A stretch of DNA of 64,000 nt. Origin: Kribbella solani. Lineage in GTDB: Bacteria > Actinomycetota > Actinomycetes > Propionibacteriales > Kribbellaceae. The translations under genes and the position numbers were made by a program. The notes under the pieces were generated by a model. The model made no database searches. It was given only the letters and a program-made list of their open reading frames with translations, and had not been told where the DNA came from. Positions 42,729-50,756 of the stretch are shown piece after piece. Position 1 is the stretch's first letter, and each line of letters opens with the position of its first letter. The DNA lies in NCBI RefSeq assembly GCF_014205295.1, contig NZ_JACHNF010000001.1:6448001-6512000 (forward strand). The letters are read 5' to 3'.

Positions 42729-45362
42729 GTGGGCGCGGGCGAGGTGGGGTTCGAGGAGCGGGACGGTCGGCTGCGTGGGACCGTGGGCTCGATCGCTGCC
42801 GGGGTTGCCGGGTTTCTGAGTCGGCCGGGTGGGACCGTGCGGGTGATCTGGAGGGGCAACCCGGAGTGGCGGAGCTACACGGAGCGGCTTGAGCACACGT
42901 TTGCCGCGACCGACCAGCTGACCGACACGTTGCGCCGGGGGTTGCCGGGGATCGATCGCGGCCCCGGATGGCGTTCGCAGCGGGCCGCGGTGGATGCGTT
43001 GACGCACGTAGACGCGGAGCACGCCCTGCTGGTCGAGGACGGGGAGAACGGGCCGCTGACCGTCGTCACGTTCCGGCGCAAGGACGGCGAGCTGGTGGTG
43101 GTCGGCGGCGGCAGCACCTTCCCGCCGACACCGCCCGTCGGGCGGCCGGGCGGGCAGGGGGTTGGGCTCCCGGGCGGGCTGCTGGGCGACGGTGCTGGTG
43201 CTGGTGCTGGGGCTGGGGCTGGTGCGTTCCCGGCGTGGTCGGCCGGTGGGCCGGCGGTGGCGGGTGGGAGCGCCTTTCCGCCGGCGCTGATTGCCGAGGA
43301 CGGGAGTACGTTTCTCCCGCCGCCCGGTGGTGTACGAGGGGATGCGCCGCCGCTGAGTGGTGAGCAAGCCAGTTGTGTCGTGCAGTACGCGCTGGTGTCG
43401 ATGGCCGCGCAGGAGATGCTGGCTGTGTCGCATGAGGTTTCGCCGGAGACCTGGTACGGGCCGCGGGCGCTGGAGTCGCGGCGGTTGATCGGTATGGACG
43501 GGCAGACCCGCGGTATCAAGGCACCGACCTGGGCGGCGGCCGACGTACGCCACATCGCCGACCAGGTCACGCAGCGCCAGGCAGGTGGGCAACATCCCTT
43601 CCCGGACGTCCAGTTCCACCAGGTCAGCCCGTCCGCGTACCGCCGGTGGGCGACCGAGCTGAAAGGCTGGCTCGACCAGGGCGGCACCGTCGAGGTGTAC
43701 GACCACGGTGACAAGAAGCAGCGGGACGCCGCCGACCTGGCGATGCTGGAACTGTCCACCTACACGGAGGTTCTCGCGGACCTGCCGATTCCGGCCCAGC
43801 ACGGGGTACGGACGATGGTCGTAATGGTGGACGACCGGCCCCAGGGCCTGGTCATCGCAGGGCGCAACGCCAACGGTGACCTGCATGTCCTGCGGTTCGC
43901 GGGCGCCGTGGAGATCGGCGCGTTCCGGGCGACCGAGCTGATGATGATGGAGAGCGCGGTACGTACGGGTGCGGGGGTGTCGTTCTCCGCGGCCGGAGCG
44001 CAGGAGTACGCCGGGCAGAATGAGTATGAGCTCTCCGCGGGGGACGCGGCGAACTGGGCGTCGAAGATCAGGAGCAACCTGAGGCAGATCGATGAGCCTT
44101 CGGCAGCGCGGATGACAGAACTGCTCGCAGCGCTGGATACCCCCGGCGTAGTGGCCGTCGACCCGGCCGAGTTGGCTGCCGCGGTGCAACGGTTCCGTGA
44201 GTCCGGTGGCGACGTTCTGTACCTCAGTGCGTCCGATCCAAGGTTCGTGGCGCTGCAGGAGAAGGTGTCCGACCAACTGGCGGCCGCGATGGACTCGGAC
44301 GGCCGTGTTCCGCCGGATGTCGAAAGCCTCTGGCAGGCAATCGTCCCCTCGGCTGTCGAGGCGGGTGATTCGAGTGCTGCCAACGATCAACGACGGGTCG
44401 CCTTCGCCGTACGCGACGGGGTGCCGGTGGCGGCCGTCGGGATCACGCAAACGATCGCCCGGTTCGAGCTCGGGAAGCTCGGTGCGGTCAGCGGCGCTGA
44501 CGACGCGCTGATCGCGGCCGTCGTGGAAGGCGCGCACCGACGGATGCAGCCCGGCCAGCCACTGGTCATGTTCCGGACCGTGGCCGAGGTGGAATCGGCG
44601 CGGCTGGCGGCGTTCGGCCTGGAGACGACCGGAGTACGTGCGCTCGACGACGACAACTACGTCGAGGTTCGGCTGCCGCGCGCCGTACGTGACGCCGTTG
44701 TGGATGCGGACCTCGCGTCGGGCTGGGTGAGTTCGACCTGGATCGACGCCGTCGCGACGGGGCTCGATGAGTTCCAGCATGACAACGGAGAGGTGCTGCG
44801 GCTGGACCATTCGGTCGAGGCGGACCGGGTGCTGGCCGAGGAAGCGGTACGCGAGGTGCTCGCCAAGCCCGTGACGGCGCCGTCCGAGCTGCCTGTCCCA
44901 CCGGCGAACGGGAACCGGGTGACACTGCTGGCCCGATCCGAGCCGCAGGGGCCGAGGGCATACCTCACCTTCGACGAGACGCCGGCTGGTGGGATCGAGG
45001 TGGTCGACGTGAACACGAAACGGCCCGACTTTGCCGGGCAGAATGCCATTCGTTACTGCTTTGCCGATCACCTTGCCAACAGCGGTCAGCGGCCGGTGCT
45101 GCACGAGCGAATCCCCGAGGTGGAACGGTTGGGCCACCGCGGTACCTGGGGGCCGGAAGAGGGCCGCTATCTGGTCGCCGCGATACACAACCGCCTCGGC
45201 GATGCGCCGGCCCAGTTGTTGCGCCCGGCCCCTGAATCGACGCCGGCTGCCGAGGCTGCGGTTGGCACCGAGTCCGAGTCCGCGTCGGGGCGAGAGCAGG
45301 GTGAGGCGCCGCGGCGTGCGGGTGGGGCGGAGGGGCGCCGCAAGGGGCCGATGGAGCGGTGA
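42729..45362 (+). CDS. array protein, copy 8 (longest, Gly-Ala insertion)
   Basis: An 877-residue paralog closing the array. An insertion of about 70 residues in repeat I, after VVGGGSTFPPT, contains a GAGAGAGAGAGA run and repeats the phrase GSTFLPPPGG, suggesting local duplication of the hairpin end. Repeat III keeps GAVSGADDALIAAVVEGAH, and repeat IV reads ARSEPQGPRAYLTFDETPAGGIEVVDVN. Its end, GEAPRRAGGAEG...GPMER, is close to that of copy 7, so these two are sister copies. The stop codon is only 2 nt from the stop of the convergent GNAT gene. Confidence 0.8.
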   Translation: MGAGEVGFEERDGRLRGTVGSIAAGVAGFLSRPGGTVRVIWRGNPEWRSYTERLEHTFAATDQLTDTLRRGLPGIDRGPGWRSQRAAVDALTHVDAEHALLVEDGENGPLTVVTFRRKDGELVVVGGGSTFPPTPPVGRPGGQGVGLPGGLLGDGAGAGAGAGAGAFPAWSAGGPAVAGGSAFPPALIAEDGSTFLPPPGGVRGDAPPLSGEQASCVVQYALVSMAAQEMLAVSHEVSPETWYGPRALESRRLIGMDGQTRGIKAPTWAAADVRHIADQVTQRQAGGQHPFPDVQFHQVSPSAYRRWATELKGWLDQGGTVEVYDHGDKKQRDAADLAMLELSTYTEVLADLPIPAQHGVRTMVVMVDDRPQGLVIAGRNANGDLHVLRFAGAVEIGAFRATELMMMESAVRTGAGVSFSAAGAQEYAGQNEYELSAGDAANWASKIRSNLRQIDEPSAARMTELLAALDTPGVVAVDPAELAAAVQRFRESGGDVLYLSASDPRFVALQEKVSDQLAAAMDSDGRVPPDVESLWQAIVPSAVEAGDSSAANDQRRVAFAVRDGVPVAAVGITQTIARFELGKLGAVSGADDALIAAVVEGAHRRMQPGQPLVMFRTVAEVESARLAAFGLETTGVRALDDDNYVEVRLPRAVRDAVVDADLASGWVSSTWIDAVATGLDEFQHDNGEVLRLDHSVEADRVLAEEAVREVLAKPVTAPSELPVPPANGNRVTLLARSEPQGPRAYLTFDETPAGGIEVVDVNTKRPDFAGQNAIRYCFADHLANSGQRPVLHERIPEVERLGHRGTWGPEEGRYLVAAIHNRLGDAPAQLLRPAPESTPAAEAAVGTESESASGREQGEAPRRAGGAEGRRKGPMER
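43191..43226 (+). repeat. 6-bp tandem repeat (ggtgct) in copy 8
   Basis: Six units of ggtgct/ggggct/ggtgcg in frame, coding for alternating Gly-Ala in the insertion of repeat I. Confidence 0.85.
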
Positions 45363-45364
45363 GG

Positions 45365-45850
45365 TCAGAGGGGTTTGTGCATGACGAGTTCGTGGTGGAT
45401 GCCGTCGGGCATCGGGTCGCCGGGGAGGTCGGTGTCGGTGTAGCCGTGGCGCAGGTACAGGGCGTGCGCGGGATCGTTGCCGGGGACAACGGATAGCTTG
45501 AGCGTGGTGGCGCCGATGCCGCGGGCCCAGGTTTCGATCGCGGTCATCAGGGCGTTGCCGACGCCGCGGCCGCGACCCGTTGGGGCGACCCACATCGAGA
45601 CCAGCTCGGCCGTCCCCGGCTCGTCCGGGAACCCGCCGGCCATCCCGGCCGGTACGCCGTCGATCGAGGCGATCACCTGGTACGCGCCGGGTGAGCCGAG
45701 CCGCTCCCGCCAGCGCTCCTCGGTCGCGTCCACCCAGTCCGCGTACCGCGAACCGAAGGCGAACGGTGCTTCCTCCAGCGCGGCCAGCCGCAGCTCACGC
45801 CACGCCTTCCAGTCCTCCGGGCCAACTGCCTGTACGTCGATCACCCGCAC
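45365..45850 (-). CDS. GNAT family N-acetyltransferase
   Basis: A 161-residue single-domain acetyltransferase. Motif A is intact: VSMWVAPTGRGRGVGNALM (R-G-x-G-x-G type acetyl-CoA pyrophosphate loop, near residues 88-106), followed by ATTLKLSVVPGNDPAHALYLRHGY, the usual strand 5 and helix 4. The substrate is unknown. It converges on the last array gene with a 2-nt gap, and its strand order is a useful yardstick for the degenerate GNAT-like repeats encoded by that array; a functional link is not shown. Confidence 0.94.
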   Translation of the reverse strand: MRVIDVQAVGPEDWKAWRELRLAALEEAPFAFGSRYADWVDATEERWRERLGSPGAYQVIASIDGVPAGMAGGFPDEPGTAELVSMWVAPTGRGRGVGNALMTAIETWARGIGATTLKLSVVPGNDPAHALYLRHGYTDTDLPGDPMPDGIHHELVMHKPL

Positions 45851-45880
45851 AGGATGACAGTCGGCCCAGACAACAACCAG

Positions 45881-46900
45881 TCAGTTTCGGGGCGGGAACT
45901 TCGAGGACACCCAGTCGCGTACGCCGCCCAGTCCCTCGCCGACGTCGCGGAGGAACTTGGCCAGCGGGTCCTGCGACCGGTTGAAGGCGTCCGAGTACGA
46001 CTTGGCCGCGTTCTTCGCCTCCTGGGAGATCGACGCGTTGTCGTCGTCCTGGCGCTTCGGGTAGTCGCCGGACACGATCGTCGTGTACTCGCCCTCGTCC
46101 ACCCAGCGGCGCAGCTCGTGCGCGCGGATGACGGCCAGCGGGTGCGACTGCGCCTCGAGCAGCAGCAGCTTCAGTACGCTGTCGCGCAGGTCGCCGGCAC
46201 TCTCGTACTCGGTGCCCTGCGCCAGGAACGCGGTCGTGTCGAGCTCACCGAGCTGTCCACCGCTGGCCAGCTTCATCTGGACGCGCAGCGCGACCGCCGG
46301 GTCCTGGACCGCGAGCAGACCGGCCCGGTCGCCGGACAGCTCGGCCTTCCGCGACCACTCGTGCAGGGCGGCGATGATCGCCCGAATCCCGAGCGCGCCG
46401 ATCGGCATCCAGTTGACCGCGCCGGTGAGCCGCATCAGCCACATCAGCAGCGACTGGTACAGCGCGTGCCCGCTCTGCGCGTGGCCGAGCTCGTGACCGA
46501 GGACGAACCGCAGCTCCTCCTCGTCCAGGCCCTGCAGCAGCGCGCTGTTGACCACGATGAACGGCCGGTCCATGCCGATCGTGACCGCGTTCCAGATCGG
46601 GCTGTTGGTGACGTACAGCTCGGGGAGCTGGCGTACGTCGAGGGTGGAGGCGGCCTCGGTGTACAGCCGGTGCACGGTCGGGAACTGCCGTTCGTCGACG
46701 CGGATCGCCGACCCGAGGTACTGCAGCCGGAACGCCCGCTCGTTGATCAGGCTGGACATCTTCCGCAGGACGAAGTCGAAACCCTTCAGCTGCCGCAGTG
46801 CGACCAGGGCGCCACGGTCGGCGGGATGCTCCCAGGCCCGCGAACTGATATCGGTCAACGTGACCCGCTGCCGCGTCGGCCGATCACTGCTCTCGCTCAT
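45881..46900 (-). CDS. M48 family metallopeptidase (HtpX/Ste24-like)
   Basis: A 339-residue zinc peptidase. The zinc motif HELGHAQSGH is near residue 138 (HExxH), and the third ligand Glu is in KAELSGDRAGLLAV near residue 190. The segment between (LMWLMRLTGAVNWMPIGALGIRAIIAAL) is hydrophobic and may sit in the membrane. The start is set at 46900, because that ATG overlaps the stop of the upstream membrane-protein gene (ATGA), so the two are translationally coupled. These peptidases usually take part in membrane-protein quality control; the target is unknown. Confidence 0.92.
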   Translation of the reverse strand: MSESSDRPTRQRVTLTDISSRAWEHPADRGALVALRQLKGFDFVLRKMSSLINERAFRLQYLGSAIRVDERQFPTVHRLYTEAASTLDVRQLPELYVTNSPIWNAVTIGMDRPFIVVNSALLQGLDEEELRFVLGHELGHAQSGHALYQSLLMWLMRLTGAVNWMPIGALGIRAIIAALHEWSRKAELSGDRAGLLAVQDPAVALRVQMKLASGGQLGELDTTAFLAQGTEYESAGDLRDSVLKLLLLEAQSHPLAVIRAHELRRWVDEGEYTTIVSGDYPKRQDDDNASISQEAKNAAKSYSDAFNRSQDPLAKFLRDVGEGLGGVRDWVSSKFPPRN

Positions 46901-47247
46901 CGCTCCCCCTGCCACCGGTTGTCATGAACCCCCAACCTAGCTCGCTTCCGGGGCCAGTGGGGTTCGAGCGCCGCCGCCAGCAGCAGCGTGGGGACCCACC
47001 CGGCCGGCACTGCCCACCACCCGAGCCCGTTCCCCGCGGCCAGCGCGGTGGTGGTGAGGCAGAGCGCCGTACCCGCGAACCAGTACCAGAGCGCGGTCCA
47101 GCCCGGATGGTTCCGGCCGCGGCGGGCGCCCACCCAGGCCAGCGTGAGCGTGGCCGGCAGCGCGAGCGCGGTGGCGCCGAGGGTGAGGACGGCGAGGATC
47201 AGCGCGATGTCAGCGGGGGAGAACTCGACCGCACCGAGAGGAATCAT
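46897..47247 (-). CDS. small membrane protein of unknown function
   Basis: A 116-residue protein with about four hydrophobic helices (ADIALILAVLTLGATALALPATLTLAW, WTALWYWFAGTALCLTTTALAAG, WWAVPAGWVPTLLLAAAL) and a short basic end. I do not recognise the family. It overlaps the M48 peptidase start by four bases and is probably its operon partner. The ATG at 47247 is favoured by AGGA eight nt upstream; a GTG two codons earlier is possible. Confidence 0.75.
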   Translation of the reverse strand: MIPLGAVEFSPADIALILAVLTLGATALALPATLTLAWVGARRGRNHPGWTALWYWFAGTALCLTTTALAAGNGLGWWAVPAGWVPTLLLAAALEPHWPRKRARLGVHDNRWQGER

Positions 47248-47328
47248 GGCCACGATCCTGGTCGCCGCACCGGTGGTTGCGGAGCGTAGGAATACTCAAA
47301 TCCTCAAGTTCGTCCTAGCCTGGCCCGC

Positions 47329-48441
47329 ATGAGTGAGGTTGTGTGCCATGAGGTCGATCGGCGTGACGAGAAGGCGCGGGCCTGGGTGTCCGAGGCGATC
47401 CGGATCGTGGACGCCGACGCGAACCGGAGCGCGGACACGCATCTGCACGTGTTCCCGATGCCGGAGGGTACCGGCGTGGACCTGTACCTGAAGGACGAGT
47501 CGGTGCACCCGACCGGGTCGCTCAAGCACCGCCTGGCCCGGTCGCTGTTCCTGTACGCCCTGTGCAACGGCTGGATCCACGAAGGCACCACCGTGATCGA
47601 GGCGTCCAGCGGCTCGACCGCGGTCAGCGAGGCGTACTTCGCGCGGCTGCTCGGGCTCTCGTTCGTAGCGGTGATGCCGCGGTCGACCAGCCCGGAGAAG
47701 GTCGAGCTGATCGAGTTCTACGGCGGCCGCTGCCATTTCGTGGAGCGCTCCGGCCAGATCTACGGCGAGGCGAAGCGGCTGGCCGAGGAGACCGGCGGGC
47801 ACTACATGGACCAGTTCACGTACGCCGAGCGCGCGACCGACTGGCGCGGCAACAACAACATCGCCGAGTCGATCTTCGGTCAGCTGTCGCTGGAGCAGCA
47901 CCCGGTCCCGACCTGGATCGTGGTCGGCGCCGGCACCGGCGGGACCTCGGCCACCATCGGCCGGTACGTCCGCTACCAGCGCTTCGAGACGTCCGTCGCG
48001 GTCGTCGACCCCGAGAACTCGGCGTTCTTCCCGGCGTTCGAGGCCGGTGACCACGAGTTCTCCACCGGCCGACCGTCCCGGATCGAGGGCATCGGCCGGC
48101 CGCGGGTCGAGCCGTCCTTCGTACTCGGTGTCGTCGACCGGATGATCTCCGTACCGGACGCCGCGTCGATCGCCGCGATGCGCTTCTGTTCGCGCGTCAC
48201 CGGCCGGCTGGTCGGCGGCTCCACCGGTACCAACCTGTGGGGTTCGCTCCGGCTGGCGGCCGAGATGCGGCGTACGGGCGTCCGCGGCAGCATCGTCACG
48301 CTCTTGTGCGACAGCGGCGAGCGGTACGGCAACACGTACTACGACGACGCCTGGCTGCGGACCAGTGGAATCGACATCAGCCCGTACACGGCGACCCTCG
48401 AAACCTTCGCCACCACCGGCCGCTGGACCGAACCGGAGTGA
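47329..48441 (+). CDS. cds1: PLP-dependent cysteine synthase-family protein, Cds1-like L-cysteine desulfhydrase
   Basis: A 370-residue fold-type II PLP enzyme. The Schiff-base lysine is in HPTGSLKHRLARSLFLYALCNGW (near residue 66), the substrate-carboxylate loop is EASSGSTAVSEAYFARLLGL, and the PLP phosphate loop is GAGTGGTSATIGRY. From memory these segments closely match M. tuberculosis Rv3684 (Cds1), which releases H2S and pyruvate from cysteine, so that activity is expected here; a cysteine synthase role is the alternative. The gene is single and divergent from the M48 pair, with 81 nt between. Confidence 0.88.
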   Translation: MSEVVCHEVDRRDEKARAWVSEAIRIVDADANRSADTHLHVFPMPEGTGVDLYLKDESVHPTGSLKHRLARSLFLYALCNGWIHEGTTVIEASSGSTAVSEAYFARLLGLSFVAVMPRSTSPEKVELIEFYGGRCHFVERSGQIYGEAKRLAEETGGHYMDQFTYAERATDWRGNNNIAESIFGQLSLEQHPVPTWIVVGAGTGGTSATIGRYVRYQRFETSVAVVDPENSAFFPAFEAGDHEFSTGRPSRIEGIGRPRVEPSFVLGVVDRMISVPDAASIAAMRFCSRVTGRLVGGSTGTNLWGSLRLAAEMRRTGVRGSIVTLLCDSGERYGNTYYDDAWLRTSGIDISPYTATLETFATTGRWTEPE

Positions 48442-48448
48442 CGCCGGG

Positions 48449-48646
48449 TCAGCGGCGGTACTCCTTGGTTTCGCTGCCGCAGGTGAGTTTGCCGTTGGTG
48501 GTCTTGCGGCAGACCCGGAACTTCACCCCGGACACCGGAATCAGTGACGTGATCGTGATGGTGGTCGGCCCGCGGCTGACCTTGAGGTAGCTCGGCCCGA
48601 CGAAGAACGACCAGCTGACGTCCGGGCGAGCGGGCCATGCGTGCAA
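48449..48646 (-). CDS. small ORF of unknown function, possibly a remnant
   Basis: A 65-residue frame with a TTG start preceded by AAAGAGAG. The translation is well-behaved (WSFFVGPSYLKVSRG, TTITITSLIPVSG, VKFRVCRKTTNGKLTCG) with two Cys that could pair outside the cell, but no signal peptide. An unusually AT-rich patch (48650-48690) lies just upstream, as for a promoter or a relic of transferred DNA. It may be the end of a once longer secreted protein. No family is recognised. Confidence 0.4.
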   Translation of the reverse strand: MHAWPARPDVSWSFFVGPSYLKVSRGPTTITITSLIPVSGVKFRVCRKTTNGKLTCGSETKEYRR

Positions 48647-48747
48647 CTCTCTTTCGAATCGATCAGGTAGCTTTGAAAGAATTTAACATCGCGCCGCCGC
48701 GGTGGGCAACCGTTTGATCGGCACGGTGGATCGGTAGCCTCCCGAAG

Positions 48748-49278
48748 ATGTCGCAGCTGGTGGTCATCAGGGGGAATTCGGGTTCGGGGAAGTCGACGCT
48801 GGCGGCTGAGGTGCAGCGCGGGATGGGGCGTGGTACGGCCAATGTGGGGCAGGACCATCTTCGCCGGGTGATCCTGCGCGAGCATGACGTGGCCGGCGGG
48901 GACAACATCGCCTTCATCCGGGAGACCGTGCGGTACTGCGTCGGGATCGGGTACCACGTGATCCTCGAAGGCATCCTGTACGAGCCGCACTACGGCGAGA
49001 TGGTGCGACAGCTGGTGGCTGAGCATCCGGGGCCGACGCACGTGTTCTACCTGGACGTCCCGCTCGAGGAGACGCTCCGGCGGCACGAGGGCCGGAACAT
49101 GTCGGTCAGCCCGGACAAGCTCCGCGAGTGGTACAAACCGCTCGATCTGCTCGGCGTACCGGGCGAGATCACGATCGAGGCCGGTCCCGATCTGGCGGAC
49201 CTGACGGCGTACGTGCTTGAGCGGATCGGTCCGGTGCAGCCGCTGGGCCGTCACTTTGGTACTGCGCAGTTCCTGTAG
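48748..49278 (+). CDS. AAA/P-loop kinase-like ATP-binding protein
   Basis: A 176-residue nucleotide-binding protein. The Walker A motif RGNSGSGKST (residues 8-17) begins the protein, a Walker B-like aspartate is in HVFYLDVPLEETLRRH near residue 110, and the lid Arg/His region follows. It resembles small-molecule kinases grouped with zeta-toxin-like and AAA_33 proteins; the phosphate acceptor is unknown, and there is no antitoxin neighbour. Its last 37 codons overlap the 3' end of the convergent amidase gene on the other strand. Confidence 0.87.
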   Translation: MSQLVVIRGNSGSGKSTLAAEVQRGMGRGTANVGQDHLRRVILREHDVAGGDNIAFIRETVRYCVGIGYHVILEGILYEPHYGEMVRQLVAEHPGPTHVFYLDVPLEETLRRHEGRNMSVSPDKLREWYKPLDLLGVPGEITIEAGPDLADLTAYVLERIGPVQPLGRHFGTAQFL

Positions 49279-50749
49279 CCGGCTGTGCGACGGCGCCGGT
49301 GGCCAGGCTCTGCCCTTCGAACGCGATTCTGGCCACGTCAGGACTCGCGGCGGTCCGACCGAGCTCTGGCTCCGGGAACCTGCCGTGCTCCTCGGCACGC
49401 AGCGTCTCGTACGCGTGTGCCACTCGCACCAACGTCGACTCGGTCCAGGCAGTGCCCGTGAAGGAAACCCCGACCGGCCGCCCGTCGATCATGCCGCAAG
49501 GCACGGACACGATCGGGTACCCGGCCCAGGCAGCGTGCGTCGACCATCCGTTGAAGGATTTGTCACCATTCTCCAGATCGATCGGCTGCGCCGCGGAGCA
49601 CCCAGGGAGCAGCAGCGCACTCAGATCGTTCTGTTGCACGAGATCGTCGATCCCGCCCCGCCCCAGTCGCAGACAGGTTTCGAGGGACGCGGCGTAGGCC
49701 GGTGCGTCCAGTCCTTCGGTCAGCGCCGCGCGCTCGAGGCCGTCCTGCCCGAAATATCGAAGCTCGGTGTCCGCGTGCGTGCGGTTGAAGGCGATCACCG
49801 CCTCCAGCGTCTGCGGCGCGTCCGGACGCGTTCGCAGGTACGCCTCCAGGCCCACCTTGAATTCGTGGTCGACTCTGGGTTGTCCGTGCAAGTAGTCGGC
49901 GACCGGCAGCGCGAGATCGTCGATGATCGTCGCGCCGGCCGCGGACAAGCGACTCAGCACCAGCTCGGTCTCCCGGTCCCGCCGTGGGTCCGCCCCCCAG
50001 GGAGCACTGCGTGGTACGCCGATCCGGACACCGGAGAGGTCAGTCGGGTTCGCTGCCGCGCAGATGGCCGCGTAGTCGGTCGGGCGCCCACTCAGCACGG
50101 AAAGCGCGGCGGCGGCCTGCCGTACCGACGGTGCCATTGGTCCGGCGGTGTCCTGGGAGAGCGACAGCGGCACGATCCCGTCCGTCGGAATCAGCCCGAC
50201 GGTCGGTCTGATGCCGACCACACCGTTGACCGAGGCCGGGCAGACGATCGAGCCGTTCGTGTCGGTGCCGATCCCGAGCTCGGTCAGACCGGCCGCGACG
50301 GCGGCGGCCGAACCGGCCGACGAGCCGCCGGCGGAGTGCCCGAGCGCGTACGGGTTCCGGGTCAGGCCGCCGTACGCGCTCCATCCGCTGGTCGACCCTT
50401 CGCCCCGGTAGTTGGCCCACTCGCACATGTTGGCCTTGCCGATGATGACGCAGCCGGCGTCGTACAACCGGCGGACGAGCTCGGCGTCCGCGGCCGGCGG
50501 TGCGATCCCGGCGAGCGCCAAGGACCCGGCGGTGGTGGCCAGGCCCGCGGTGTCGATGTTGTCCTTCAGCACGACGAGTCTGCCGTGCAACGGTCCGCGG
50601 ACGCGGCCGGCCGCGCGTTCGGCGTCCAGTACGGCGGCCTGCGCGCGGGCCTCAGGGTTCAGGGTGCAGATCGCATTGACCGACGGGCCGATTTCGGCGA
50701 TGCGGGCCAAGGCCCGGTCGACCCGTTCAGTACAGCTCAGCGGTGACAT
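49169..50749 (-). CDS. amidase (amidase-signature family), tandem copy 2
   Basis: A 526-residue amidase-signature enzyme. The Ser-cisSer-Lys triad is visible: Lys in VVLKDNIDT (near residue 70), cis-Ser in HSAGGSSAGSAAAVAAG and nucleophile Ser in GIGTDTNGSIVCPAS. It hydrolyses an amide bond; the substrate is unknown. The protein is highly similar to the neighbouring copy over its whole length, but its C-terminus runs 13 residues past the point where that copy stops and lies antisense to the end of the kinase gene. The ATG at 50749 lies 7 nt after the stop of the other copy; no good ribosome-binding site is seen, so translation may be coupled. Confidence 0.93.
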   Translation of the reverse strand: MSPLSCTERVDRALARIAEIGPSVNAICTLNPEARAQAAVLDAERAAGRVRGPLHGRLVVLKDNIDTAGLATTAGSLALAGIAPPAADAELVRRLYDAGCVIIGKANMCEWANYRGEGSTSGWSAYGGLTRNPYALGHSAGGSSAGSAAAVAAGLTELGIGTDTNGSIVCPASVNGVVGIRPTVGLIPTDGIVPLSLSQDTAGPMAPSVRQAAAALSVLSGRPTDYAAICAAANPTDLSGVRIGVPRSAPWGADPRRDRETELVLSRLSAAGATIIDDLALPVADYLHGQPRVDHEFKVGLEAYLRTRPDAPQTLEAVIAFNRTHADTELRYFGQDGLERAALTEGLDAPAYAASLETCLRLGRGGIDDLVQQNDLSALLLPGCSAAQPIDLENGDKSFNGWSTHAAWAGYPIVSVPCGMIDGRPVGVSFTGTAWTESTLVRVAHAYETLRAEEHGRFPEPELGRTAASPDVARIAFEGQSLATGAVAQPATGTAQYQSDGPAAAPDRSAQARTPSGPPDRDRPRS

Positions 50750-50756
50750 AGGAGAA

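Noticed and set aside
23913..45362. Array proteins as modular synthases, adhesins or secreted polymorphic toxins
   Set aside because: No carrier, adenylation or toxin motifs, no signal peptide, membrane anchor or LPXTG-type signal, and no immunity-like small genes between copies.
48748..49278. Zeta-type toxin of a toxin-antitoxin pair
   Set aside because: The P-loop fits, but there is no small upstream antitoxin gene and the rest of the protein looks like a metabolic kinase.
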